Shown piece by piece: positions 27,158 through 34,952 of a stretch of DNA of 64,000 nt. The DNA is from Nostoc sp. CHAB 5824 (GTDB lineage Bacteria > Cyanobacteriota > Cyanobacteriia > Cyanobacteriales > Nostocaceae). Within the stretch, counting starts at the first letter, position 1. The number at the start of each line of letters is the position of its first letter. Location of the stretch: positions 32,710-96,709 of the forward strand of contig NZ_JAIVFT010000005.1 of NCBI RefSeq assembly GCF_020829665.1. The letters are read 5' to 3'. Made by a program: the position numbers and the translations under genes. The notes beneath the pieces are model-generated. The model did no database searches, was not told the DNA's origin, and saw only the letters and a list, made by a program, of their open reading frames with translations.

Positions 27158-27261
27158 GTATACCCTGATGACGTAGGCTTATCTCACGGTGAAAATTTGA
27201 TATAGGTAAATGCGTATCTTTCCTGACTCCAGATTTGCCACAAACATTTCTGGAGTTTTTT
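27158..27261 (+). ncRNA. Candidate small RNA unit 4 (homologous to unit at 26796-26895)
   Basis: Begins with ACATTTGAGTGTATACCC (27148-27165) and ends in CTCCAGA / TCTGGAG (27227-27255) followed by six T. No open frame of any size with a start site fits. The end hairpin keeps its 7-bp closing stem while the loop differs from that of the related unit. The next gene starts 131 bases further on, so this is not simply its leader. Confidence 0.5.
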
Positions 27262-27392
27262 CATTATTAGTATTTCAAATTACCCATATAATCTAAACTC
27301 CACTGAATATTCTACTTTTATTATGAACACGCACACTATAGTTGCGCGGTAAAATGAATATTAGGAATTATTATAAAAATTACTGAGAAAGT

Positions 27393-27611
27393 ATGGAAAT
27401 TTCAAATTCTACTCCTCAGAGAGAGAACCTACAGCTACAAGCTTCTGAAACAGTTTTACAAGCTAAGAACATCAACCGTCGTGAGTTTATGAAATTGCCA
27501 TTAGAAGAACGGCGATGCATATTGGCAACACAGGCTGATTTAATGTTATTACATTATGAGCAAGATAAAGAATGGCAGGAGTTACAGACAGGAGATTTGA
27601 TTGATTATTAG
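27393..27611 (+). CDS. Small antitoxin-like protein without an adjacent toxin
   Basis: 72 residues. REFMKLPLEERRCILATQAD, then LMLLHYEQDKEWQELQTGDL and IDY match a group of small cyanobacterial proteins that, from memory, are usually encoded directly before a MazF/PemK- or RelE-type toxin, with the terminal DxIDY overlapping or touching the toxin start. Here no toxin follows: after the stop there are 85 bases and then a convergent gene. It may be a solitary antitoxin left after toxin loss. There is no DNA-binding motif that I can point to with certainty. Confidence 0.6.
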   Translation: MEISNSTPQRENLQLQASETVLQAKNINRREFMKLPLEERRCILATQADLMLLHYEQDKEWQELQTGDLIDY

Positions 27612-27696
27612 ATATCCTACTCCTAAACTGTGTGATATCTGCCTTGCTAATTTTTATCCGACAGGGGAGCAGAAATGAAAAAAGTCTGCCCTGTTT

Positions 27697-28221
27697 TTAA
27701 AATAATTTGAAAAAACTGTTATCACTGTCATCACCATCTTTATTTATCAAAGATTTTAATGTATCCTCTATACTTTTATGTATATAATTTTTACTTGATT
27801 GCACTGAGTTAACAACATTTATTACATTTTTAGAAAAACCATCAACGACAGCAATACCATTATCCCCCCCTAGTATTTCTTTAGCCTTCTCTACTTGAGG
27901 ACTAATTGGTTCACCTGTTTTACAATAATGTGCAAAATGCTCACAGTTATTATAAAAAATATTGTAACTTTTCTCTCCTAACCTTCGTTTTGCTCTCATG
28001 AAGACAACTATAGGAGGATCGCATTTATCATGTTTTTTAATATAAATTTTCTTATTTTTAGCAAACTCAGTTATGAAAACCCAGCGGATTATTCCATCCT
28101 TCCCGTGTTTATAATTATTTTGGTAATGAATAACAGTGTCGTTACCACAATCGATCCCATGATGATAAGGAGATTTACTATTATCATCAATACTACAGTA
28201 TATGTGATCTCCTTGTGCCAT
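27697..28221 (-). CDS. LRAT-domain (NlpC/P60-like) protein
   Basis: 174 residues. The N-terminal 100 residues have the circularly permuted papain-like fold of the lecithin:retinol acyltransferase group: GDHIYCSIDD, YHHGIDCG (His21), a second His in VIHYQNN, and NIFYNNCEHFAHYC with the nucleophile-type Cys93 in NCEHF. In relatives this Cys/His pair does acyl transfer or thioesterase/phospholipase chemistry on lipids. The C-terminal 70 residues are lysine and serine-rich with no domain; I see no membrane span. The ATG has a good CTGGAGA upstream. AT-rich codon use suggests recent arrival, but this is an impression. It is convergent with the antitoxin-like gene. Confidence 0.8.
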   Translation of the reverse strand: MAQGDHIYCSIDDNSKSPYHHGIDCGNDTVIHYQNNYKHGKDGIIRWVFITEFAKNKKIYIKKHDKCDPPIVVFMRAKRRLGEKSYNIFYNNCEHFAHYCKTGEPISPQVEKAKEILGGDNGIAVVDGFSKNVINVVNSVQSSKNYIHKSIEDTLKSLINKDGDDSDNSFFKLF

Positions 28222-28254
28222 TATTTATCTCCAGATATAAATATATCTTTTTGA

Positions 28255-28923
28255 ATCTGTTAGGCACATTTTATTAAAAGTATTATTTATTTGTCAGTAG
28301 CAAAAACCCTAAAAAGCTCTGATAAAGTTAGAGTAAAATATTCAACTTTACAGTTGTAAACACTATAATTTTGTCTAAGTAAATTTTGGGTTATATCAAA
28401 AGAAAAAAAATGAAAACTTATATAAATTGACTCGAAAAATATGAAGTAAATAATAAGTGCGATCGCATCTACCCTTATTGATTCGACTTAAAGGAAAAAT
28501 AGTTAAGCGATCGCACCCCTAATCTTAACTAAATAAAAGTGCGATGTCTGACAAGAAGTCGCTGCGCGTCTACGCACTGAATATAAATGTTTATTTCGTT
28601 ATATATGTGACAAAGATATCCTTTTTCATCTCAAGAGCAATATACTTAAAAAAATATTGAGCTATTCCCACACCCTTTACACTGGCTTTAGCCGTAAGAT
28701 TAGCTCAAAAATTAAAAATTCACTGCGGGCATTACGATATCTCAGCAGAGAACCAAATCTTGTTATAACTATTAACCAAACCAGTGAGAAAGTTAATTGA
28801 CATTACTTTTTAGGATTGCGGCAAAATTTGCTGTTTCATCTAAAAAACTTATTTGTTGCACTTTGATTTAGTAAGCTAGAAAAATAGTGACTTGCTATAG
28901 TGCAGAATCAGTCTAGCGGCAGA
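28255..28923. other. Intergenic region, no gene seen
   Basis: 670 bases of AT-rich DNA with two HIP1-containing motifs (GTGCGATCGCA, about 28457, and AAGCGATCGCACC, about 28506) and a GC-rich repeat fragment at about 28540-28580. The right part may be decayed sequence from the missing half of the FAD oxidoreductase, but I can read no homology in it. Confidence 0.4.
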
Positions 28924-29412
28924 TTAAATGATCAGGTAAACGACAACTAAAGCTTTTGCAGCTAATTCTTCGTTGCTAGATTCGAGAGTCAAACACCAAC
29001 TATTTTCGGGAGTTGGGGTAATAGCAATGACACGCTGATTCAGTAATATTTCTAAACCTGGGGCAAGGGATTTAGCGATCGCACTCATTCCTCCAGGTGC
29101 AACATATCGCGGACTGGGGTTTTTGGGTTCAGATAAAGGAGCGCCTGTTGTGAGTTCGTAAACTTCCTCTGTCCAGACTTCGAGGATATGGCGATCGCGC
29201 AATATCTCTACAAAACGTCCCAATAATTCCCCCTTTGGCTTCAGATAACAAGTCCCATGATCCGCGCAAGTTCCATGCAAGCGGCGTGTAGCCAGTCTTC
29301 CTCCCAAACCACGCGATTTTTCTACCACTAGCACCGAATATCCAGCTTGACTTAACTGCTGGGCGCAGACTAAACCGGCGATTCCGGCACCAATCACTGC
29401 AATATCAGCCAT
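28924..29412 (-). pseudogene. Truncated renalase-like FAD/NAD(P) oxidoreductase
   Basis: 162 residues of a family that is normally about 340. The N-terminal Rossmann motif GAGIAGLVCAQQLSQAG (FAD binding) and the following VVEKSRGLGGRLATRR are intact, then comes a VAPGGMSAIAKSLAPG block. The frame ends in ELAAKALVVVYLII and a stop, where relatives continue with the substrate domain and the second FAD-binding part. So the C-terminal half is lost, and the product cannot be a working enzyme in the usual sense. A 133-bp repetitive palindromic element lies just upstream of its start. Confidence 0.75.
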
Positions 29413-29467
29413 GAGTTAATAGTCCCTAGTCATTAGTTATAAGAGAAGGCAGGAGGCAGATAGCGCA

Positions 29468-29600
29468 GCGTAAAGCCTTCTCTTTCAGAGACGCTAACGC
29501 GTAGCTTGGTTCCACGAAGTGGTACGAGAGGCAACGCCTTCGGCATGGCTTCTCTACGAGAGGCTGCGCCCTAAGCGAAGCTATGCCGTAGGCTTTACGC
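29468..29600. repeat. Complex palindromic repeat element
   Basis: 133 bp bounded by a 10-bp inverted repeat (GCGTAAAGCC at 29468-29477 and GGCTTTACGC at 29591-29600). The inside is packed with shorter palindromes such as CTTCTCTACGAGAGG and CCACGAAGTGG. More GC-rich repeat follows to about 29640. It has no coding sense; frames across it are artefacts. Dispersed elements of this type are frequent in Nostoc-like genomes. Confidence 0.7.
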
Positions 29601-29900
29601 TTAGAGCGAGTCCGCGAGCGTCGGGCAGGACGCAGAAGCAAAGAAGTACGATTGATTACTTTAATTCTGGGCCATTACCCAGTTTAAAAAAAAGATACTG
29701 CTACAAGCGGAAAGTACCGCAAGATACAAAGTGTCCACAGCCTAAGTCCCAGCGCAACTGCGTGGGTTACTCCTGCCTCCTACCTTGTGAATGGTCATTA
29801 GTTATTGGTTATTATCAAAGGACAAAATTACTACTAATGACTGCTGAAAGCTAATAGTAGAATAAGGTACAGAAAGCTGCACGGAAGGGAGGAAGGGAAA

Positions 29901-30743
29901 TTGGATGAAATGAGGGCGGCGCTAGAGTTAGCGACCGAAGAAGAATTGCAAGATTTAACGGCAATTCTATTTAGTCGTAAGTTCAATCCCCTAGACTATG
30001 TACACACACCCGAACCCATCGAAGTGCAAAGCCAAGACCGCAAAGCTTGGCTAGACGCACTAGAGGGCCGCTTTCGTTTTTTGGCGGCAGATGGGATGAC
30101 GGTATTGCGGGGACGCACAGGCCAGGTAACTTACCGACAAGCGTTAGTTCAAGTATGTAAGTATCTAAAAATTCCCTATTCTAATCAGCTGGCAACCATT
30201 GATTTAGAAGCAGAAGTATTTTTGCATCTGCTAGGACAGGTGTGGAAAAAATTGCCTGAACAGGAAAAGCAAAAATTGACTGTACGGGTGCAGGGTCAGC
30301 TGCTCAAATCAGAACTAAAACAACCGCTACCACTTTTATTGCAACGTGATCCCTTGGGGTTACTTTTCAAAGGCGGTAGTGCGATCGCGGTTACTTCCAT
30401 GCTCCAGCCACTTGTACTTAAGCAAATTGCCCGTCAATTTGCCATCCACTTTGCTACATACGAAGTAGCCAAACAAGCTGCGATTAAAGGCTCACAAGCC
30501 GCTACAACCCAATTCCAAAGCTATGTAGCTATGCGAATGGCCCAACGAGGTATGACTGTGAATGCTGCCCGTTATGGGGCAGCCCGCAGTATGTTTGCTG
30601 TGATTGGGCCGATAATGTGGACTTGGTTTTTTGCTGATTTAGGATGGAGAGCGATCGCCACTAACTACGGTCGGATCATCCCCACTATTTTCGCCTTAGC
30701 TCAAATTCGTCTCACTCGTGAGGAATGTTGGGAGCCAGCTTGA
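29901..30743 (+). CDS. YaaW-like (UPF0174/DUF3944-type) protein
   Basis: 280 residues. MDEMRAALELATEEELQDLT with AILFSRKFNPLDY is the characteristic acidic helical start. A middle region (about 60-150) is predicted helical. The C-terminal third holds hydrophobic helices (SAIAVTSMLQPLVLKQIARQ; MFAVIGPIMWTWFFADLGW) that could insert in a membrane. The family is found in enterobacteria (YaaW) and cyanobacteria, and no function is established. Its last 19 bases overlap the start of the next gene, so the two are translationally coupled. The family call is by pattern recognition and moderately sure. Confidence 0.65.
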   Translation: MDEMRAALELATEEELQDLTAILFSRKFNPLDYVHTPEPIEVQSQDRKAWLDALEGRFRFLAADGMTVLRGRTGQVTYRQALVQVCKYLKIPYSNQLATIDLEAEVFLHLLGQVWKKLPEQEKQKLTVRVQGQLLKSELKQPLPLLLQRDPLGLLFKGGSAIAVTSMLQPLVLKQIARQFAIHFATYEVAKQAAIKGSQAATTQFQSYVAMRMAQRGMTVNAARYGAARSMFAVIGPIMWTWFFADLGWRAIATNYGRIIPTIFALAQIRLTREECWEPA

Positions 30744-32059
30744 ACAAGGTTTTTGACTATTTCAAGTCTCGTTGGCAATCTTCTTGGAACTATTCTCTAT
30801 GGGCACTGTTAATTTTCCCATTGAGTCCTTTATTGGGGGCTGTGACTATAGGTTTTGTATCATTAATAACTTGGGTGAAACAATACCGCAAAATTAGTCG
30901 CCGCCCCCTCAACTGGGGATTTGCCCTTTTGAGTCTGTTGCTGATCGTGAGTGCTGGGTTTGCCAATGACAAGACAGCAGCTTTCCTTGGCTTATTTAAT
31001 TTATTACCATTCTTTTTACTTTTTGCTGCTCATAGCAGTCTGATTCAAACATTTGCCCAATTGCGGCAAATGGCTTGGATTTTGGTGATTGGTTCCATGC
31101 CAGTGGTAATTATCGGCTTGGGACAGTTATTTTTAGGCTGGAGTTTGAAATTAGAGATTTTGTGGATTGTCTTAGCTTGGACGATCAGACCAGGAGGAAA
31201 TCCACCAGGTCGCATCGCTTCACTCTTCTTGCACGCTAATACCTTCGCAGCTTATCTAGCGATAGTTTTCATTCTTGGTTTAGGGTTGTGGCTCGAAAAC
31301 TATCAGCAACTAAGAGTCAAAGGTAAACAGTCATTCCCTTCCCATCTCCCCTTTCTCTTCCTAACTGTGGCGATGATTGCGAATTTCATTGCCTTGATTT
31401 TCACTAATTCACGCAATGGGTGGGCGATCACTATTTTTGCCTGTTTAGCTTATGCACTCTACCAAGGTTGGCGCATTCTTGTGGGTGGCATCGCTGCGAT
31501 CGTTTCTAGTGTCCTTTTAGCAGCTTTTGCTCCCTCGCCAGTCGCTCAATTTTTTCGTCAGTACGTTCCTGCCTTCTTTTGGGCAAGATTAAATGATGAC
31601 ATGTATCCAGGTAGACCAGTCGCTTTAATGCGAAAAACTCAGTGGGAGTTTGCCTGGTTTTTAGCTCAGGAACATCCTTGGACTGGCTGGGGGTTACGCA
31701 GTTTTAGTACACTCTACAAAGCCAAGATGCAGATTCCCTTAGGTCATCCCCATAACTTATTTTTGATGTTATCCGCTGAAACTGGTTTTCCCAGTACTTT
31801 TTTATTTTGTGGCTTACTCGCTTGGATTTTGATTACAGGCGTGCAATTACTGCGAAAGTCAAAATATATAAATACACAAGACAGATTAATACTGTTCAGT
31901 TATCTTCTGGCTTTTGTTGCGTGGGTTCTATTGAATACAGTAGATGTAACCCTATTCGATTTTCGTTTGAATACGCTTTCATGGTTAATTTTGGCTGCCA
32001 TTTGTGGAGTAGTACATCGTTATAACCAACATGACAGGCTTGCATATCATCCAAATTAA
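30725..32059 (+). CDS. O-antigen ligase / Wzy-like polymerase membrane protein
   Basis: 444 residues with about ten membrane spans. In the Wzy_C/O-antigen-ligase domain (about 160-360) the recognisable motifs are RIASLFLHANTFAAYLAIVF, IALIFTNSRNGWAITIF and HPWTGWGLRSFSTLY with GHPHNLFLMLSAETGF, the last being the conserved large-loop end with its histidine. Such proteins join or polymerise lipid-linked glycans at the outer face of the cytoplasmic membrane; IctB-like cyanobacterial members are also in this family. It overlaps the YaaW-like gene by 19 bases. The glycan substrate cannot be deduced, and no glycosyltransferases are near. Confidence 0.85.
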   Translation: MLGASLNKVFDYFKSRWQSSWNYSLWALLIFPLSPLLGAVTIGFVSLITWVKQYRKISRRPLNWGFALLSLLLIVSAGFANDKTAAFLGLFNLLPFFLLFAAHSSLIQTFAQLRQMAWILVIGSMPVVIIGLGQLFLGWSLKLEILWIVLAWTIRPGGNPPGRIASLFLHANTFAAYLAIVFILGLGLWLENYQQLRVKGKQSFPSHLPFLFLTVAMIANFIALIFTNSRNGWAITIFACLAYALYQGWRILVGGIAAIVSSVLLAAFAPSPVAQFFRQYVPAFFWARLNDDMYPGRPVALMRKTQWEFAWFLAQEHPWTGWGLRSFSTLYKAKMQIPLGHPHNLFLMLSAETGFPSTFLFCGLLAWILITGVQLLRKSKYINTQDRLILFSYLLAFVAWVLLNTVDVTLFDFRLNTLSWLILAAICGVVHRYNQHDRLAYHPN

Positions 32060-32138
32060 CGTAAATTCGACGAGCCTCTCCCTCTTTCCCGGCTTTGGAC
32101 TTTAGTTCAAATCTGTTCCTTTCCAAATCACAGAGGGA

Positions 32139-32256
32139 TAAGCTGATGCGCGTCTAAAGTATATAAACACTCTTGATGGTCGTTAACTGTTGACTGTTGA
32201 CTGTTGACAGTTAACAGTCATCAGGTAAATGTACAAATTCAATGCGTAACAGCTTA
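32139..32256 (+). mobile_element. Miniature inverted-repeat element, copy B
   Basis: 118 bp, from TAAGCTGATGCGCGTC to ...TGCGTAACAGCTTA, with imperfect terminal inverted repeats of about 13 bp. It shares AAAGTATATAAACACTC, GTCGTTAACTGTTGAC and CATCAGGTAAATGTACAAAT with the copies at 10065-10183 and 42830-42940. It is non-coding and lies 80 bases after the O-antigen-ligase-like gene. Confidence 0.85.
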
Positions 32257-32361
32257 GTTTCAGTTAGGCGTTGAGAATAGCTATTAGTTAATTTTCAGTG
32301 TATGCACTGGGGACATTTAGAGTTCCAAGTTAATAATATTACTATATTCACGTCTGTGAGT

Positions 32362-32465
32362 GTGACTAATACCTAATTAGTCACTGTTGCTGATTGTTGG
32401 GAAGGTGTAGGGACAACCCTTTGGGGTTTTCCTGCATGACGGGCATCTCTTGTAGATGCCCTTTT
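32362..32465 (+). ncRNA. Candidate structured RNA ending in an intrinsic terminator
   Basis: Three successive inverted repeats: GTGACTAAT / ATTAGTCAC (32362-32384, perfect), GGACAACCC / GGGTTTTCC (32411-32432, one mismatch) and GGGCATCT / AGATGCCC (32441-32461, perfect) followed by TTTTGTAT. The last is a good intrinsic terminator but lies about 380 bases after the nearest upstream gene, with a repeat element between. A short independent RNA or a long 3' untranslated region are both possible. Confidence 0.4.
32441..32465 (+). terminator. Intrinsic terminator
   Basis: A perfect 8-bp GC-rich stem (GGGCATCT / AGATGCCC) with a 5-base loop and a TTTT tail, on the plus strand. Confidence 0.75.
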
Positions 32466-32566
32466 GTATATTTATTATTTTTCTTCAGTTAAGCACAATT
32501 TAAAAAAAATATTGAATTTGACGGAATATCTGAAAAATTTTGATCTTTCATAAAGGAACATAAAAC

Positions 32567-33085
32567 ATGATTACTGAAATTAAGCTAGGTCTTTGTAACC
32601 CACCAGAACCTATTTATTTGTATGTAAAAAAAGGAGAATTGAGCGGAGAATCTTACCTATGGTATAACTACGATATCAATAATAAAATAACTATTCCTGT
32701 ACAAAAAACAGGGCTGACTGGATATATATGCGAACTTAAATTAACGACGAAAGAATTTAAAGAAAAGGACAACATTAAGTTAGACATCGTTGTTAGAGCC
32801 GATGAAATTTATATTGTTAGGACTGGAATAGAAACTAACTTTGCTAAAAGTTTCCTTTTAGCTGTATCCCTAGTCCAAGACTTTTCCAAGCCCCTGATTA
32901 TCGCTGCAACTGCTGGAGAAGAGAATGTAGTTTTTTGTAACCTCTACGACGCAGCGACTAAAACCCGGATTGACTCCAAATGGAACAAAGATGCTGATTG
33001 GCTGGCAATCATTGATAGTGTTCAAGCTAAGTTGCAAACATCTAAAAATTCTCATATTGCCTCTGGTGAGCCAATACTATTCTAG
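32567..33085 (+). CDS. Hypothetical protein (172 aa), unrecognised
   Basis: A clear gene by its start (AAGGAA eight bases before the ATG) and length, but of no family I recognise. Residues 1-85 look beta-rich with tyrosines and charged residues (YLYVKKGELSGESYLWYNYD). A hydrophobic stretch at about 95-125 (SFLLAVSLVQDFSKPLIIAA) is too polar for a sure membrane span. The rest is mixed. There is no signal peptide and no cysteine cluster. No partner genes adjoin it; a convergent small gene pair follows on the other strand. Confidence 0.65.
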   Translation: MITEIKLGLCNPPEPIYLYVKKGELSGESYLWYNYDINNKITIPVQKTGLTGYICELKLTTKEFKEKDNIKLDIVVRADEIYIVRTGIETNFAKSFLLAVSLVQDFSKPLIIAATAGEENVVFCNLYDAATKTRIDSKWNKDADWLAIIDSVQAKLQTSKNSHIASGEPILF

Positions 33086-33194
33086 AAAAATTGGGGAGGC
33101 TAGGGAAGTTGGTTAAGCAATTTATTTCCCAGCTTTATTCGCTACAACCTAACAAAATCGCATTGCTCCCTAACGGAGTGATGATTTTTTTTAG

Positions 33195-33383
33195 CTATGG
33201 CTCTAAGCCTTGGTTACGTTTTTCTTGGATGACTTGTTGTAACTCATCTACTGAATTAAGACGTTTGCCATTAGACTGAACGTGTAATGCTAGGGCGTGA
33301 ATTGCTTCGGTATCGCCACGATTTTGTAAGATATAATCTCGCAATTGCTTGCGTGTCATTTCTCTAAAGTTAGGCTTATTCAT
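33195..33383 (-). CDS. Small DUF6887-type protein
   Basis: 62 residues from the ATG at 33383 (an in-frame TTG two codons earlier is less likely). KPNFREMTRKQLRDYILQNR followed by GDTEAIHALALHV is the pattern of a small cyanobacterial family that starts with K-P-N-F-x-x-M-(T/S)-R-x-(E/Q)-L-R and usually follows a DUF6888-type gene, as it does here. It overlaps the upstream gene by 8 bases. The function is unknown; the tight two-gene arrangement suggests a protein pair that acts together, with toxin-antitoxin as one unproven option. Confidence 0.6.
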   Translation of the reverse strand: MNKPNFREMTRKQLRDYILQNRGDTEAIHALALHVQSNGKRLNSVDELQQVIQEKRNQGLEP

Positions 33384-33552
33384 AATCAACCTCTCCTTTT
33401 GGATTAATTACTACAACTGTCTCTTCACCTGCTATTACTACGATATTATCTGTTCGCTCATCTAAGCTAACTAGGTAAACCGGGAGATACATTCGCGTTA
33501 GCCGAGTCAAGACTCTGTATAACTGTTTCAATTGTTCTGAGGTTGACTCCAT
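33376..33552 (-). CDS. Small DUF6888-type protein
   Basis: 58 residues: MESTSEQLKQLYRVLTRLTR, MYLPVYLVSLDERTDNIVVI, then AGEETVVVINPKGEVDYE. The layout Q-L-x-x-L-Y-R-V ... P-V-x-L-V-x-x-D-E-R-T-x-N-I-x-x-x-A-G-E-E is that of the small proteins found before DUF6887-type genes in cyanobacteria. Its stop lies within the start of the downstream gene (shared ATGAATAA), so the pair is translationally coupled. No function is established for the family. Confidence 0.55.
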   Translation of the reverse strand: MESTSEQLKQLYRVLTRLTRMYLPVYLVSLDERTDNIVVIAGEETVVVINPKGEVDYE

Positions 33553-33772
33553 TTCACCACTAAACTTAGGCTAAACACAAGTTTAGACTTTATAATGACC
33601 GATAACCTTTATGGTGTAATACCAATTCTTTGTGAAACTGCATAAAATCAGGCTTGGTGATACAATTTGCTCTAAGCAAGTTGTTCTATGCAACCTCACA
33701 GGTAATCGGTGTAAGCTCTCGGTAAAATGGGTGTGTCGGTAACGAAAAAAAGACGCATCCCTAACCAACCTT

Positions 33773-34294
33773 ATGCTCACAACAGCTAACTTTTTTCAGT
33801 ACACCCAATGGTCAGGTATAGCCACCTTGGTATTTGCTGCCTTAACAGTTTTGGCTTTTATTCTCAAATGGGGCATCCGCTTTCGCCTGGTGGGTACGAC
33901 TGGCTTTATGCTGGTGCTGACGGGTGGTTTATTTGCACTCTCGATAGTCCCCTTGAGTCGGACTGTGATTCCAGGAGCAGCCCGCTACACTTTAGTTTAT
34001 GATAATGGGTCAACACAAGCCGTGATTGCCACATCACCCCAAATTACACCCACACAATTAGAAGTAACTTTACGTCAAGCAGCTAGTAATCTGTTTTCTT
34101 CTGGCCGCTCAGGTACACGGGAAGACGACAACTTGACAGTTCGCGCCCGTACCATTATCCACCCGGAACCAGGGACTTCTGTACCAGTTTACTTGGGTGA
34201 GGCCAAGCGATCGCTCGTTTCTCGCAAAAATTCTGCGATCGCAGTCGAAATTTACACAGACAAATTCGCCCAGTTGCCAAAACCTACCGCTTAA
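33773..34294 (+). CDS. ycf51: Ycf51 family protein
   Basis: 173 residues of the Ycf51 (DUF2518) family, shared by cyanobacteria and red-lineage plastids. MLTTANFFQYTQWSGIATLV opens the protein, with two membrane spans (about 15-34 and 42-62, the latter TGFMLVLTGGLFALSIVPL). A soluble domain (VIPGAARYTLVYDNGSTQAV to the end) contains the usual PEPGTSVPVYLGEAKRS block. The function is unknown; conservation in plastids suggests a photosynthetic or membrane role. A lone gene. Confidence 0.9.
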   Translation: MLTTANFFQYTQWSGIATLVFAALTVLAFILKWGIRFRLVGTTGFMLVLTGGLFALSIVPLSRTVIPGAARYTLVYDNGSTQAVIATSPQITPTQLEVTLRQAASNLFSSGRSGTREDDNLTVRARTIIHPEPGTSVPVYLGEAKRSLVSRKNSAIAVEIYTDKFAQLPKPTA

Positions 34295-34952
34295 GAGGCA
34301 GGGGGCAGGGGGAATTTTTGTACAAGTTTCTCCTTATCCCCTCTGTCTCATGCAAGAGGACAAAAATAATTTACCTGTTATCAGGATGACATAATTTATT
34401 TTGTATTTACCGATACATTAATTATTATTTTTAGATTAAAATATTCACACTTTTAGTGGTTACACTGTGGGAAAAAGTTAATTAGCTTGCGGGTAGTAGG
34501 TACTGGCAGTTATGATTTTTCAGTTTTTATCCTAATTACCACTGTTGACATTTTTACAAAGCTTTGCAGCAAATAAATCAGTAGGGGCCCACATCTGTGC
34601 GCCTCTATATATCCGTAGCTAGGATTGGGCAAAATGGTATGACTACCGACACAATATTCAGTTCTCAATAACTTTTCTTGAGAATCTGAGAGTGGTAATG
34701 TTAATTAATTATACGGTTATTCAAAACTTTGATAGTTCGGAATTTCAGGCTAATGGACATTACAGATTCAAGCAAGGTCGTCAAACTGCTTAACCAGTCG
34801 GCGATGAGCTTTGTCTTTTTCATAAGTTCGGTTAAAACCTAGTTGAGTCAGATGCAAGCTTGTTGCCATCCTAAAAAAAGCGTGGCAACAAGTATTCCTG
34901 GCTGCAAGTCTATTAGATTAAGAAATATCAAGGTTTTGGCAAACTAGATTAT
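34295..34952. other. Intergenic region, no gene seen
   Basis: 658 bases, AT-rich. It contains a short GGCAGGGGGCAGGGGG run after the ycf51 stop and a decayed palindrome of the GTAGGGGC...GCGCCTC type near 34582-34610. No open frame with start and family signal. The promoter of the dehydrogenase-aminotransferase pair should lie at its right end. Confidence 0.45.

Noticed and set aside
26290..27265. CRISPR or tandem-repeat explanation for the small-RNA candidate region
   Set aside because: Units are 60-104 bases with separate hairpin ends and irregular spacing, and only two are homologous over their whole length.
29426..29854. Arginine-rich open frames on both strands
   Set aside because: They run across the palindromic repeat element; codons follow the repeat, not a protein.
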